Source: Darksidea phi
Lineage: Eukaryota > Ascomycota > Dothideomycetes > Pleosporales > Lentitheciaceae
Direction of reading: 5' to 3'
Assembly (NCBI GenBank): GCA_030770425.1
Contig: JASJFT010000041.1
Coordinates: 1-64,000, forward strand
DNA: 64,000 nt
The notes under the pieces are model-generated. The model ran no database searches and was not told the origin of the DNA. It saw nothing but the letters and a program-made list of their open reading frames with translations. Every line of letters starts with the position of its first letter. Positions within the stretch are counted from its first letter, which is position 1. A program made the position numbers and the translations under genes. Shown one piece after another: positions 11,801-23,346 of the stretch.

Positions 11801-12970
11801 TGGTGGTCGTTCAGATCGGGAAAACGGTTCAGCACATCTGGTCACAAAGTCAACTTGTTGGCCGTGAAATTGGTCAACATACGTACGTATATGCCGCATG
11901 CCAAAACGTACACCCCCCTTAGCATTAAGGGCTGCTCGTGCATAGAGCATGCGATTTCGAACGAAGCGGATTGCGCTCGGTTTTCGGTTTTCGCTCAGCA
12001 AAGCATGCGGCTTCTTGCTTCTGCCACCTTCTTTGGGGGCGATTGCTGGTACATCGCTGGGTGCAGGTTTCGGTTTTAGCTCTGAGAGAGGAACGCCGCT
12101 CAACTGAAGGTAGTTTCCGCGCGAGCCTTCCACGGGAGAAAAAATGCCGCAGTCGAGTAACATGTCCATTATGATGAGGTCGCCGCCAGGACCGAGAAGG
12201 GCATGTAGCCGGCACCATTGCGGTCCTTTGAGGGTCTCTACGCTCGAATTTCTCTGGTGAGAGAACAACCCGGGAATGCAGTGGTTTGTCTGCTGCGGTC
12301 CGGGTCGCCCATGAGAACCTGAGCGCTGAAAGCCATGGCAGAGCAAATGCGAAGGTTTTTGAAAGACTGATCGTTTGAACAGTCGCCAGACTACAAAGTC
12401 CACAACCTGCCCATGTTTAGTACATATACGGGGTTTTGAGCAACGTAATTGTAGACCAACGTGACATGTTACAGAAGCGAGTCCCACTATGAAAATCCAA
12501 ATCAAACCAGTAGACCAACGTGACACCAGAGAGTGGAAGTGACTCACCTCGGATTGTAGAAAGTAGCCGGGCTTGAATGTGTTGGCCGTGGTTCCTGCAG
12601 GCAGCTGCTGGGAGAAGCTCTCGAGATCGCGGTCGAGTTCTTTTCTGGCTGCCGCGTCTGCATTGTTGGGCAGCACTCCCACCACAATGGAGTCGAGCAA
12701 CTTGCCGAGCTCTACGTCGACGTCTCGCGGTGCGGTGGCATCCTGACCGTGGGGTTGCAGTCCCAACTGAGTAAGTTTTCGTCGCCGGTTTTTCGACGAG
12801 GACGGCAGCCGTGACAGCAAATAGTGGCGCAACAGGGCGACGTGTGGGTAGAGGCGACTCAACACGGGATGCTCAACATGGGGACTTGTGGCGGAGGGAG
12901 ATTGGTCGGCGCCACCCCTGGCCCTCTTGGGCGTTCTGCCGCCGACGTGGGTGCTTCGTTTTCTCTTCAT
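8841..12970 (-). CDS. TERT: telomerase reverse transcriptase (TERT)
   Basis: Ten exons: 12548-12970, 11887-12406, 11491-11837, 11113-11445, 10598-11065, 9690-10551, 9573-9642, 9328-9485, 9093-9210, 8841-9036. They join in frame to 1164 residues, a normal length for fungal TERT. TERT copies the telomerase RNA template to extend chromosome ends. Visible in order are an N-terminal region with HLLCHGFQR, a GDLIIMDMLL segment and YLQLSGVPL; the RNA-binding domain with an FPRQYGLHNVF block and a CP/QFP-like VIPNAFWGS block; RT motifs 1/2 (KIRLLPKTTGVRLITNLKRR), A (KLDVQSCFD, catalytic Asp741), B' (SGIPQGSVLS), C (LLDDF, Asp902-Asp903), D and E (PYCGVLINMRTLEISK); then a C-terminal extension with WLAYKAF. 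All three catalytic aspartates are present and no frame is broken. Intron 1 (141 bp) is a multiple of three without stops. The last intron was set to 56 bp instead of a possible 29 bp because it restores WLAYKAF. Confidence 0.95.
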
Positions 12971-14042
12971 GCTGGCGAAGGGACATCAATGCGACGTGCA
13001 ATGCCTGAGGCCGGCGCAGACTGGCCAAATGGAAGGCGTGGCCAATATCTCCGAGGGTGCAGTGTGTGGTGTTGTTGTCTGGGCGAATTTCCTGATGCGG
13101 CAGCGCGCCAGGGATGCGAGATTGGTCGTTCGCTCACTCAATAATTCCGTGAGAGTTGACCGGCGTCGCCAGGCCGTGACACCGGTAATTTCACAGTTCG
13201 CCTCTGGCGGCGCGGGAGCACGATAAGGGGCACCGAGATGTGCAGGTACTGTGTTCCTTTTGAGTGGGAGCTGTCACTGACTGCATACACTGACAGCCTG
13301 TCGTTGTATCATGATTGCGGCGTGGCTCAGGTACGAGGCGAATCTTCGTCGTGGGTGCATTCAGGGGCGATTAGAGTTCGACACATCTATTGAGTTCTGA
13401 CACTGAGCGCCTCTTCGCCCATGTTTGCCATCCCACACGCCAAACTCGTGGAGCTCGACGGGATATCATTTCACCATGCTGCATGTATGGAAGCGGAACC
13501 CCGCCAATGATGGCGCCGGGGGAGGTTCGGTAGCAACGGTCGACCGCTGCTGCACCGCAGCTGTGGGCTGGGCTCTGTTCACCCTCCCGTGCACCCGCAG
13601 ATCACTTCAGCAACCTGCACTCTTCGCCCACGCTTACCCACCCCATCTACCCCCCCTTACGCCCCCGCAAACCGCCATTCTCTCTTCTCCAGACGCCCAA
13701 GTCGCGTCTCGTCTGGAGTCGCGCCGGCTATCCGTCCTCTCGTCACTCTCCCGCAACTAGAGCGCAGTTCAGCCTGAAACAGCAGCCCCCGGGTCGCAAA
13801 CTTGGGCCATCAGCCTCCCCACGTTATTGGCCCGTCCCGCGATTGATTGAGGACTTCACGGTGTGAGTTGTCTTCTGCGACCCTTGCCGCCTCGAGAAGA
13901 GTGCGCTCAAGCTCCCCAGGCCGCTCTTCGCCGCCACAGGCTGATTGGCCTACCTTTTCCCGTCGGCTTGCTCGCTGCCTTGATTCGTGCCGACGCTTCG
14001 AGCCCGTCCGCCATCATTACCATGGTGCGGTAGGGGTGCAAA
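12971..14042. other. divergent intergenic region, TERT / GEF
   Basis: About 1.07 kb between the start codons of TERT (minus) and the DH-BAR GEF (plus), so it should hold both promoters. 13590-13760 is CT-rich on the + strand, typical of a long fungal 5' leader for the GEF. No further gene or RNA was recognised. Confidence 0.6.
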
Positions 14043-17000
14043 ATGGCGGAGCCAGAGCACACTTCAATGCATAACTTTGCATATCACCCCAGCGTCGCCA
14101 GCTGGGTGCAGTCGACCGCGCTGGCACACCTCGACGGCGCCTCTGACGACGTCGCAGAGCAGTCCCCTGATGACTTTTACAAGGCCACGCCCGCCCACAC
14201 GACCGACCTCGACCCGTCACGCCCCGCTACCGACATGGCGACCACGCGCCAGCGACAGCAGACGGCCAACGGAGCAACGCGCTCGACCCCCAAGCCTTCC
14301 GTTCGATCTGTGTCTGGCTCGGTGACCTCGACGACATCAACGCCGCGATCAGGTCCCCAGGTTCCGTCGAACCGTCCGACCGTGAAGAGTCTCGCCCAGA
14401 AATTTAATCAGCCATCCTCCACCGAGTCCTCGCCCCTAAGTGCCCGCGCTCGAACGGTACGCCCGTCGCAGACGACTACGTCCTCGTCCCCAGCCCGACC
14501 GGCGAAGGAAGCTTCCTATGGCACGTACAAGTTCAACCACTTGAAGCCCCGGGAGAGGCCACAACCGGCGCCTCCATCGCCTGCAAACTCGCGGCGCACA
14601 AATGGTGCTCGGGCAAGCTCGACACCTCTGGATCAGCAGTCAACCCCCGCCAGGAGAAAGCTATCTTCACCTACTCGAGGAACAGAACGACAGCTCTTCT
14701 TCGGTGAGGTTGTAGGAGAACACAATGCCTCGAGCCCCGGCTTTGGTATTCCTACTTTGGAAAGCACTTCCCATTCGATAAGCTCCCCACCAGCCGAAAC
14801 CTCAACAATCAAGATGGTAACCGAGGAGCCGCAGCCTGAGCATCCACATCCCGGGACTCTGTCGCCGATCCAACAGCTACACGCTAGCGGTTCCACCTTC
14901 CAAGGCGTTGCAGCCGGTGACACTGCACAGCACTCCCAAACCTCGGATAACCGAACACCGCGCAGACGATCTCCGCCATCCCGAATTCCTGTAGCTAGCC
15001 GGCGACTGAGTGCAACATCAGATTCAGGTTCATCTACAAGATCGTCGAAGATGAACGGTGCGCGGCGCCCCATGGGCGGTTATAACAAGATGTCGCCCAC
15101 ACGACCAAGCAGAGTCCCTGTTGGTTCAAGAGGGACCACTTCTCCAAAAAGATCAAAAGCGCCTTCCCAACCAATGCTGCCCGCGGTAAGCTACCGTGGA
15201 TACCGTGAACGCGGAAAGTCACCACACGGTGCCAATAGCGGACCCAGCGTTGCCGCTGTCATCACTGCCCCACTTGCGCCCACCTCGCCTCGTCTGCGCA
15301 ACTCAAGAGAGCGCCAAAAGCTGCAAGAATCGCCCGGTTCAAGACCCAGGAGCGCCGATCCACATGCTTCACAGGACTATTTCGGCAACGGTAGCACATC
15401 GACCACGCAGCCCCAACCCCAGATGTTTGACGCGGAGCATGTGGCTGCCGAGTTGTCTGTCAAGCTCGTCGATTCGCCTACTGCCAACAACGATGCCGCC
15501 TTCGAAATGAACAGCCAACTTCCCAGTACCGCGCCCGATCATCGGCGAGCACTCAGTCTTTCCACCGCTGGTTTGCACGTTCAGCCAATTGGACAACCAA
15601 CATCTACAACGACAAGCTTTGAGTATGAGGAGTCGCCGGTTCTCGGGATGCCTGGAAGCTTTATGATGACGCCCCCTATTGCTCAAAACACCTCACCCTT
15701 GGATGTCGAACACAAGGAAATTCAGAAGACTCAACTAGAGCCAGCGCCGTCAGGAGGAGAACTGCTCCAAGCTCGTACTTTCCAACCAGCCAGCAAGGAG
15801 CGGATACCGGAAGTCCCTAGGGCGGATGACGTACAGGAAGCCCCATCCGAACTCGGTTTTAGAGAATCGATACCAATAATGCTGGGATCAGATGGGCCCG
15901 CAGGATGGAATACCGCATCTACGCGCCCCCCAATGCACTCGCCACGATTGAGCATAGGCTCTCAGAGATGGCGTGCCGAGCCTTTGGATGCCACTGGAAC
16001 AATATCGTATTTAGAAGAAGACGACTCTCCCATCGATCCTTTCTCACACCGGGATACGTTGAGACCCGATGATTCTGCTAGCGTGGCGTTCTATCGCCAA
16101 GTGGGCCAGCGAACCCCTAACTGGGCTCCGCAAGTACCGAATGTATCAGACGCAGGATCCTTCACCCTGGATAGCGAGGCTTATAGTGTTATCAACAAAG
16201 TGCTGAACATGTACCACGAGTCAAACTTGATCACACCAGAGCTGGCGCAAAACTCTCGCACCCAGGTGCAGAGTGTGTCCCCCGTCATTGCCCAGCACAA
16301 GGACTGGGGGTCTAAAGAGGCCACCGAGACGTACCTGGCGAGATTGCTCAGCGATGCAGCTGGTACCGAAACCAGGGAGCACGAAGCAGAAGCTACAACA
16401 CCGGAACAGTCTGGCTATGTTTCCAAACAAGCTGTGCCTGCTCTGAGCATTCGCGACCTAGAAGCGGACCCAGAAGAGCCTGTCACAGGTGGAACTGCCA
16501 TCATATTCCCTTCCGAATCACGAAGGTATTCTCGCGACTCGCGCGGCTCAAACGGCTCGACCGCGACGACAATCTGGGAAGGCCCAAGCCGGCCCGACAG
16601 TGCTTCCGGGTATTCTGCACGTGACCACGGGCACAGCAACGGCAATGCAGCGCCAGCGCAAGTTACATACCCAGCGCCTCTAGAGTGGTCACTGCCCAGA
16701 AAGGCAATTCCAAACCAGCTCCCTGAGATTGCTGGCGCTGGTGAAGGCCTCGGTCTGTCATTGAACGACAGTCAACAACAACAGCAGCAGCAGCAGCATC
16801 TACCGTCCTTCCAAACGCCGCAATCTGCCCCTCCGCGCCCCCCTTATTCGCCTCCGCCGCCTCCGACAATGAATTCCAACGTAAGCCGCGCCCTTAGTCG
16901 AGGTAGACATGGGTACATGGCCCTTAGCTCAAACGACGAGTTGAGGGTCTCTGCAAGTCTGGACGAGCATCCGGCAAATGGACTGGAGATGCACCCTCAG

Positions 17001-19528
17001 GAGGATCCAGAGGCGACGCCAACTGCCGCGCTTCAACCTGAGAGAACGCCTGAGCTTGCCCCGACAATTGTGACCGTACAGGAAGCGGAGCCTAGTGCCG
17101 AAGGTGCTCCCGCGGCCGCGACGAGTGACCAGCGACCACAAGTCGATGAGACTACTAAGATGGTGCAAAAGCGCTACCGCGTCATTGAGGAGTTGACCAA
17201 GACCGAGCACAGCTTCTGTGTCGACATGATGGTGGCTCATCAGATCTTCGAGGGAACATCGCGTGAGGTCCTAACCGATTCGGAACGCCGTTTGCTATTC
17301 AGCAATTGCAAAGACCTCGAGAACTTTTCCCATGGGCTCTGGAAGTCTTTAAAGGAGGCTATCAAGCCAATTGTCAACCAGACTCCACCAGCTGAAAACT
17401 CAGACGAAGCGTATGACGAATTTCTTTGCTGCACAACCGAAAACGATCGCTTGGTGAAGGTGGGCTCTATTATTTTGGCATCTACACCGCGTATGGAACG
17501 TGTATACACAACATATTATCTCAACTACGGCGATGCATCTGACTTCATCAAGAAGAATGCTAACAACCCGGAACTTCTCGGTTGGGTCATGGCTTGTTTC
17601 CAGCACTGTCCAAATCTCACAAGCGCTTGGGACCTGGACTCGTTGCTTATCAAGCCTGTGCAGCGCATGCTTCGGTATCCTTTGCTCTTGGATGATCTTA
17701 TCAGCAAAACCTCTCCTGATCACCCCGACCTTCCGCAGCTCAAAGCTGCGAGCGATAGCATCAAGCAAATTGCGTCCCGCATCGAAATGGCAAAGAAGCG
17801 ACAACAAACACTGCGAGCAGCGACGTCCGAAGGCAAGAAGGAGAAAAACAAGGGCCGCCTCGGAAAAACCATTGTCAAAGCGTTCATCTCTAATAAGGAC
17901 AGGGCGAAGACGATGCAAGAAGCATCACAGATTTTCGAGGACCGGGAATACAACCAAGTCACTCAAAAGTTTGGTGGCCACTTCTTCCAGATACAGATCG
18001 TTATTCGCGACTTTGATCAGTATCTCGATGCTATCACAGAGCAGATGTTGCAGCTCAACAGCGTTATGCTGGGCTTCATAACCGTGTCCGAGACGGGCCC
18101 ATCGGCTAATGCCGAAATAGAGAGCACTTGGCGAAGGTGGGCGATGGCTTATATCGATCTTCAGAACAAGGTCCTCGATGAGCACGTAAGTCACTACCTC
18201 AAGCCTCTCGTAATTAGTCTAATTAATTTCAGAAAACCAACGTCCGCAACCGTGTCATGAAACCCATCTGCGAAGTCTGGGACCAGTGGGTCAGCCCGCA
18301 AAAGCTCATGGAGCAGCGCAAGAAAGCTCTTCTGCAGTACGCCAAGTACAAGCAGAGTGTCGATCGCAAAGAGAAGGTAGATTCCAAGCTCGATGAAGCT
18401 GCCAAGGACTTCATAACGATCAACGACTCTCTCAAACAGGAGCTGCCCAGGCTTTATGAGCTCACCAAGAACTGCATTCGTCTGTGCGAGATCATCTTTC
18501 TAGGGATCCAAAAGGACTGGTACAAAACCTGCTCGAAGAAGATCCTTCCGCTGCTTGAAAGCGAGCCACAGCACACAACGTCCATCAATTACGACTTCAA
18601 GGTCTATGTCGATCGCTTCAAGTCTGATTTCCGCCAGATGGAGGATCGTGCAAGGAGCCTTGCTATCGTCAACCATGACTTGATGAACAATATCGCCAAC
18701 TTCACGTCGCCCAACCCTACGTTCTACTCTGACGATGCCTCATCTCGGAAGTCTTCCTCCCGCCGCACCGAATCTATGGGTAGCGAAATGTCCATGCTCG
18801 ATCATCGCAACCGCAACCGCAACAGCGGCGGCTATGGCAGCACTCGATCTGGAATGCAATCTTTCGAAGGACCACCTCGTTCTTCCCCGTCGGCGCCTTA
18901 TGCCGGACTTCCGACCAGCTACCCTGCGCCAACCAGCACACCTAACAGCGCTGGACTTATCCACACTCGTGAACGCGGAGCCACCAGCCCATACTCGCAG
19001 GCTAGCGACGTCACCATCACGCAGCGCACCTCGGGTGGAAGACCTGCAGCTCCCTGGTCTAGCCTCGACGGCGCTTTTGACGGCTACGATACCTACGCCA
19101 TCCCCGCTAGCATCGGCGCCTCTTTTCTTAACCCGCACCCTAATGCTACGTCCAACCCTTCGCTCACACCCACTACCACTAGCTCCTCAAATCCTGGCTC
19201 CTCCCGCACCTCTGGTGTCTTCAATTCTGCTCTTCCCATGGCCGACCTTGGGCGTGCTTCCACTGGTGAGGAACTACCACCTACGCCCAACGCCGATATG
19301 GATGAGCCTGAGGTGCTCTTCTTGGCAGCCAGTCTATTCGAGTTCAATATTGCGCATGATAGGCGTGAAGGCGGTATTCCGTATCTTGTTTACGTCCCAG
19401 GCGAGATCTTCGACGTCATCGGTATGAAGGGCGAGTTGTGGCTCGCGAGGAACCAAGACGATCCGAGCAGGACAGTAGGCTGGATTTGGGAAAAGCACTT
19501 CGCACGTATACTGCCCGAAGACGCCTAG
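14043..19528 (+). CDS. Rho/Cdc42 guanine nucleotide exchange factor with DH, BAR and SH3 domains
   Basis: Exons 14043-18185 and 18233-19528 give 1812 residues. The first 1000 residues are low-complexity, rich in Ser, Pro and Thr, with a run of eight Gln (16773-16796). A DH (RhoGEF) domain spans about 1040-1240: it opens with KRYRVIEELTKTEHSF and contains LLIKPVQRMLRYPLLL, the conserved exchange helix. A BAR-like helical region follows (about 1270-1540) and continues across the intron. A second disordered stretch leads to a C-terminal SH3-like fold (about 1735-1805) containing AASLFEF, GEIFDVIG and GWIWEKHF. DH domains load GTP on Rho GTPases and BAR domains sense curved membrane. The DH-BAR order matches Schizosaccharomyces Gef1, a Cdc42 GEF, and animal Tuba/DNMBP; which GTPase it serves here is inferred. 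Confidence 0.9.
16773..16796 (+). repeat. CAA/CAG trinucleotide run (polyglutamine)
   Basis: Three CAA followed by five CAG codons encode eight glutamines in the disordered region of the GEF. Such runs often vary in length between strains. Confidence 0.9.
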
Positions 19529-19995
19529 TCCTTAACCGTCCTCACATCTTCTTCTCATAAAACTTTTTGGATATTTGGCGTTTGTGGCAACGTCAAGGAG
19601 GGAAACTTTCCGGCCCAGGGTTCCTGGACTCTGCTATGGCGTTTCTCAATGATTCCCCGATCTTGTTTTCCCATCCTTTTAGCTTGCTCACCTCTTCTTT
19701 CTGGATGGATAGTAGGGATGGTTGAAACACAACCTGCAGGGCTCTTTTTTTTTTGCATATGGGTTGGCGTATTGAGAGGATAGTCTCACACATGGCAATG
19801 GCATCGTATTTGTTGATGCGGATAGGATATGTATAGTGTAGGAGTAGAATAAGTTCTATGGTGGAATCGAGATGGACTACGTTCATGAAAGTTACTTGGT
19901 AATACGATATCGATGCCATCACTCTAATTGGTTTTACTTGGAGCATTGGGTGTACTACATTGATCGCCCACTATGCAGAGAAACGATCACGTGCG
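19529..19995. other. convergent 3' intergenic region
   Basis: Short spacer between the stop codons of the GEF (plus) and ZW10 (minus). It contains a T9 tract near 19745 and AT-rich 3' flanking DNA. No gene was seen. Confidence 0.6.
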
Positions 19996-22610
19996 TCAGT
20001 GCATACTCGTCCTCCTAATAACAGCAATGGCCTTCCTCCTATGCTCACTCTCGGCGAACAAAGCTCTGAGCAGATCAACGACCTCTTCAGCATCCATCTC
20101 CAACTTCAACCCCCCATCAGTCCAGAAATACTTGATATCCGCGAGACTGGAATCCAAAATCTCACTCAGATACTGGAACTTGAACCAGTTCGGGGTGTAG
20201 ATGCTCGTCATATCGCGTGCCTCTCCGCCGCCGTCGTCGGTTTGGAAGTGGGACGATAAGGTGGAGAGGGACTTGCAGTAGCCGTGGAGTTTTTTAGACT
20301 CATCTTCGGCGATGTCGGACATGTCTTCTACGTCTGTGATGAACTTTGTGAGGACGGTGCTGATGAGGGAGCCGAGGGATTGTAGGAGTACGGAGTGGGA
20401 GAGGATGGGTTTCCACTGGTTTTTGACGTCGCTGATGCGGTCGATGGTCATCATGATGGCGTTGTCGCATTCATAGGCGAAGGGCGTGTTAGTACAGCCT
20501 ACGAAGCCCTGCGCGGCGTCAAGATGATCTCTTAGAATCGTTCTTTGTGATTCCATCTCTCGGCCGTAAGCGCGTTTTCCAAAGCCGTCGATTGCTTTTA
20601 TGTTCTGCTCAATGCTTGCTTTCAGTCTTGCCGAAGGTCGCAAGTGCTGCGGTAGTTTTGACGATGGTTCCCTAGCGAGTTGCTCGGCAAGGAATAGGGA
20701 TAGGCGGTCGGATAGGCGCGTACAATCGTTGTATATGAGCATGTTCGCTGCGTCGTGTTTGGAGTAGTGAGTTGCAGCTGTGGCGCGGTACATGGCCAGG
20801 AGAAGGCCGGGTATGGCGTAGAGGCCGCCGCTCGCAGGGGCTATTGCGGACCCAACGAGGGAAGGAGAGTTGAGCGTTTCGACATCTTCGATAACTCGGA
20901 GAATGATTTCGATGATAGAGTCGGGAATGGCGGTTACGGTGTATGTTTCCCGAAGGGTAAGTTCTCTATTGGTGGTAGCTTTGTGAGAGGTAGTAGCTTC
21001 GCCATTGACATTGTGGTTTGATGTTGGCTTTGGTGCTGGTTCTGATGCGCTGGGTTTGGAATTCTCATCATCGCCCCAATCGGCACCCCAGTCGTCTGCA
21101 TCGTCTTCTGTCTGTTCCGGCTTGTCGGCTCCTTCATCCTTCTCTTCTACTAGAGGCTCTTCATCATCCATACTCCAAGCACTCAGGTCCTCTTCTTCGA
21201 CTTCGTCAGCCTGCGGTTTCGCCTCTTCGGAAACCGGATCTTCCTCGTCCCAATCTGCCCCCCAGTCTTCATCGTGCTCGTCTTGGCCGCCTAGCATGGC
21301 ATCACCTCTTGACAGTGTCTGCGTCTCCACCCTCTCCACTGTTTTTTTCTGTTGCACCTGCTTCGGAAAAATGCGCTGCAGCTGAGCTAACGACACTTCC
21401 TTCTGCTTTGCAAGCCATATCTCAGCAGACTTGTCAACCCAATCAGTCAGACGCTTCTGCCCAGACCATCCAAGCTCGTCAAAGTACTCTACGAGGCCAA
21501 GCACTAATGATAGTATCTCCTGAAACTCCAGCACGCCATTGGTAGAAAGTGGTACTGCAGGCAGTAACCATTTGTTGATCAATCTAGACGTAACGGCTGG
21601 AACTAGCCTCTCGGACAACAGTACAGCGATGCTTGGAGGTAGCCGCGTGCTAAGGTATTCGCCTATTGCCTGAACGTCCTCTAACGCCGCTTTAACACTC
21701 ATATCGCTCACAGCGCCCACGATCTGTGCCTCATCTCCTTCAATCTTCAGAGCGGAAACGATCTGCTCAGCATCAATGTAAAGGCGTGGTGACACGATGG
21801 CGGTATCGAGATCCCGAGCTAGGCGAGCGACGAAGTTCTCGAGAAGACCAAGCTTCGTCAATGCGTCCACGACGGTGTCTATGTGTATAGTCGCTTCTCG
21901 TTCGACCTCATCCCTCAGTGTGACTCTTCTCTCTCCCGTATCAACCGTGATCAAGCCGTTCCAAGACTCGGTTACGTTTTCCACAATCGCTGACCTTAGG
22001 TCTGCCGATCGTGCTTTGAGTAGGCCGACTACTCTTGTGTCCTCGAACGGCCCCAGTCGCTTGAACGCGCTATCGACATCCTCCAGTCTCTCCAATGCAT
22101 GCATAATGTGACTACGCACCGCAGCATCCTGTGCAGACTGCAGTAGTGTCGATATATCTTGCATCTGTTCCACGACCTGCACCAGGCTCTCGTTGTACGC
22201 AATCTCTGAATAGAGGAAGCTCACAGTGGTCGCAGCATCCTGCAAGTGTTCCGTCTTTTCCTTGCCCGACTCGGCTTGCTGGACAATCTCCTTCGCAGTA
22301 GCTTGGGAGCGCTTGATATCGCCTTGAAGTTTGCGGGCTTGCGCGATCCAGCCATCGATGTCGGGCGCTGTCTCGCGAGAGACCCGGCGTATTTCGTTCT
22401 ACAAATAGGCGTCAGCTATCAACCTAGTTTTATATACAGTATACGTGCCTTTGCTTCTTCTCTCGCCTTTCCAACAGTCTCTAATAGCTTCGGTAGTACC
22501 GCCGAAGACACAGGTGCAGAGGCCACATGTTCCGACTGCGGAAACGAGCCGTGTTCGACCGATTGGAGGAAGGCATCTCCGAGGTCCTGGTCCGAGACTT
22601 GCGGAGGCAT
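19996..22610 (-). CDS. ZW10/Dsl1-family vesicle tethering subunit
   Basis: Exons 22449-22610 and 19996-22398 give 854 residues. Dsl1/ZW10 proteins capture COPI vesicles at the ER with the Tip20/RINT1 and Sec39 partners; animal ZW10 also works at kinetochores. The N-terminal part is helical (tether domain). The middle carries a long acidic loop (about 420-520) with tryptophan motifs EDWGADWDEE, SAWSMDDEE and DDWGADWGDDE. This is the composition of the Dsl1 'lasso', where Trp motifs bind COPI subunits. The remaining 300 residues are a helical C-terminal domain. The intron needs a GC-AG pair: the donor reads AAG|GCACGT and the acceptor TTGTAG. Only this joins the conserved N-terminal exon to NEIRRVSRE in frame; the nearby GT donor 4 bp downstream shifts the frame. 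Confidence 0.87.
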
Positions 22611-23346
22611 TGGAGTTATTGGGTGGTTGTCATTTCATCGGTCCTTGGAGCGTAGTTTGCCCTGAATCTGAATCGTGGCCGGTGATGCAAGGCCAGGTGG
22701 TCCGGGCGCAGCCTCGATGAAAGTAGCTCACAACCCCACCATCGTACCCCCGCCACCAACTGCAGATTGAGGACAGCTTCGATTTAACTACAGTTGCACA
22801 TCTGTATCCTAGACTCGCCAAGCTCCTAAAAGACCAAGCTTGAGCATCTATTTGCTCTCTAAACCGTCCATAATCATACCCCATCGCGCCGAGAACATTC
22901 ACATTCAATTCACTGGCATTTCCAACCTCTCTGGGCTGCCTTTTATTAGGTGGCCTGCTTTGTGCCTGGAATACAGCGGTACATTGGTGAGTACCGAGAA
23001 TTTCATAACCAGTAAGTCAGCCAGTCAGCATCACACGCGCCTGGAGGACTTTCAGCAGACTTGCAAACCAACCACCAGTGTTGTTATGCTCGGACTAGCA
23101 GCATTACTTTCGTTTGTTATACTTAATGCGATCCATCACACATCTGAACCTACGAACATTCATTCCGCAAGCTCTGATGCTAATGAGAACAATGCTAGCA
23201 CGGACCCACCAGCACACAAAGAGATTTGGGCGCACAGGGAATTTGTCAACCAATATCAAGAAGTTCTTAATACGCTCTCCTGCCTTCCGGCATCTTGTGA
23301 AGGGGCTATTTCCGACACGTGCCAGCACCCATTTTCTTACGGCAGG
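22611..23346. other. divergent intergenic region, ZW10 / M16 peptidase
   Basis: Contains the promoters of both flanking genes. The frame of the M16 gene stays open upstream through 22840. An ATG at 23086 would add 87 residues beginning with a hydrophobic segment (MLGLAALLSFVILNAI). This extension is not expected from known relatives and is treated as leader here. Confidence 0.55.
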
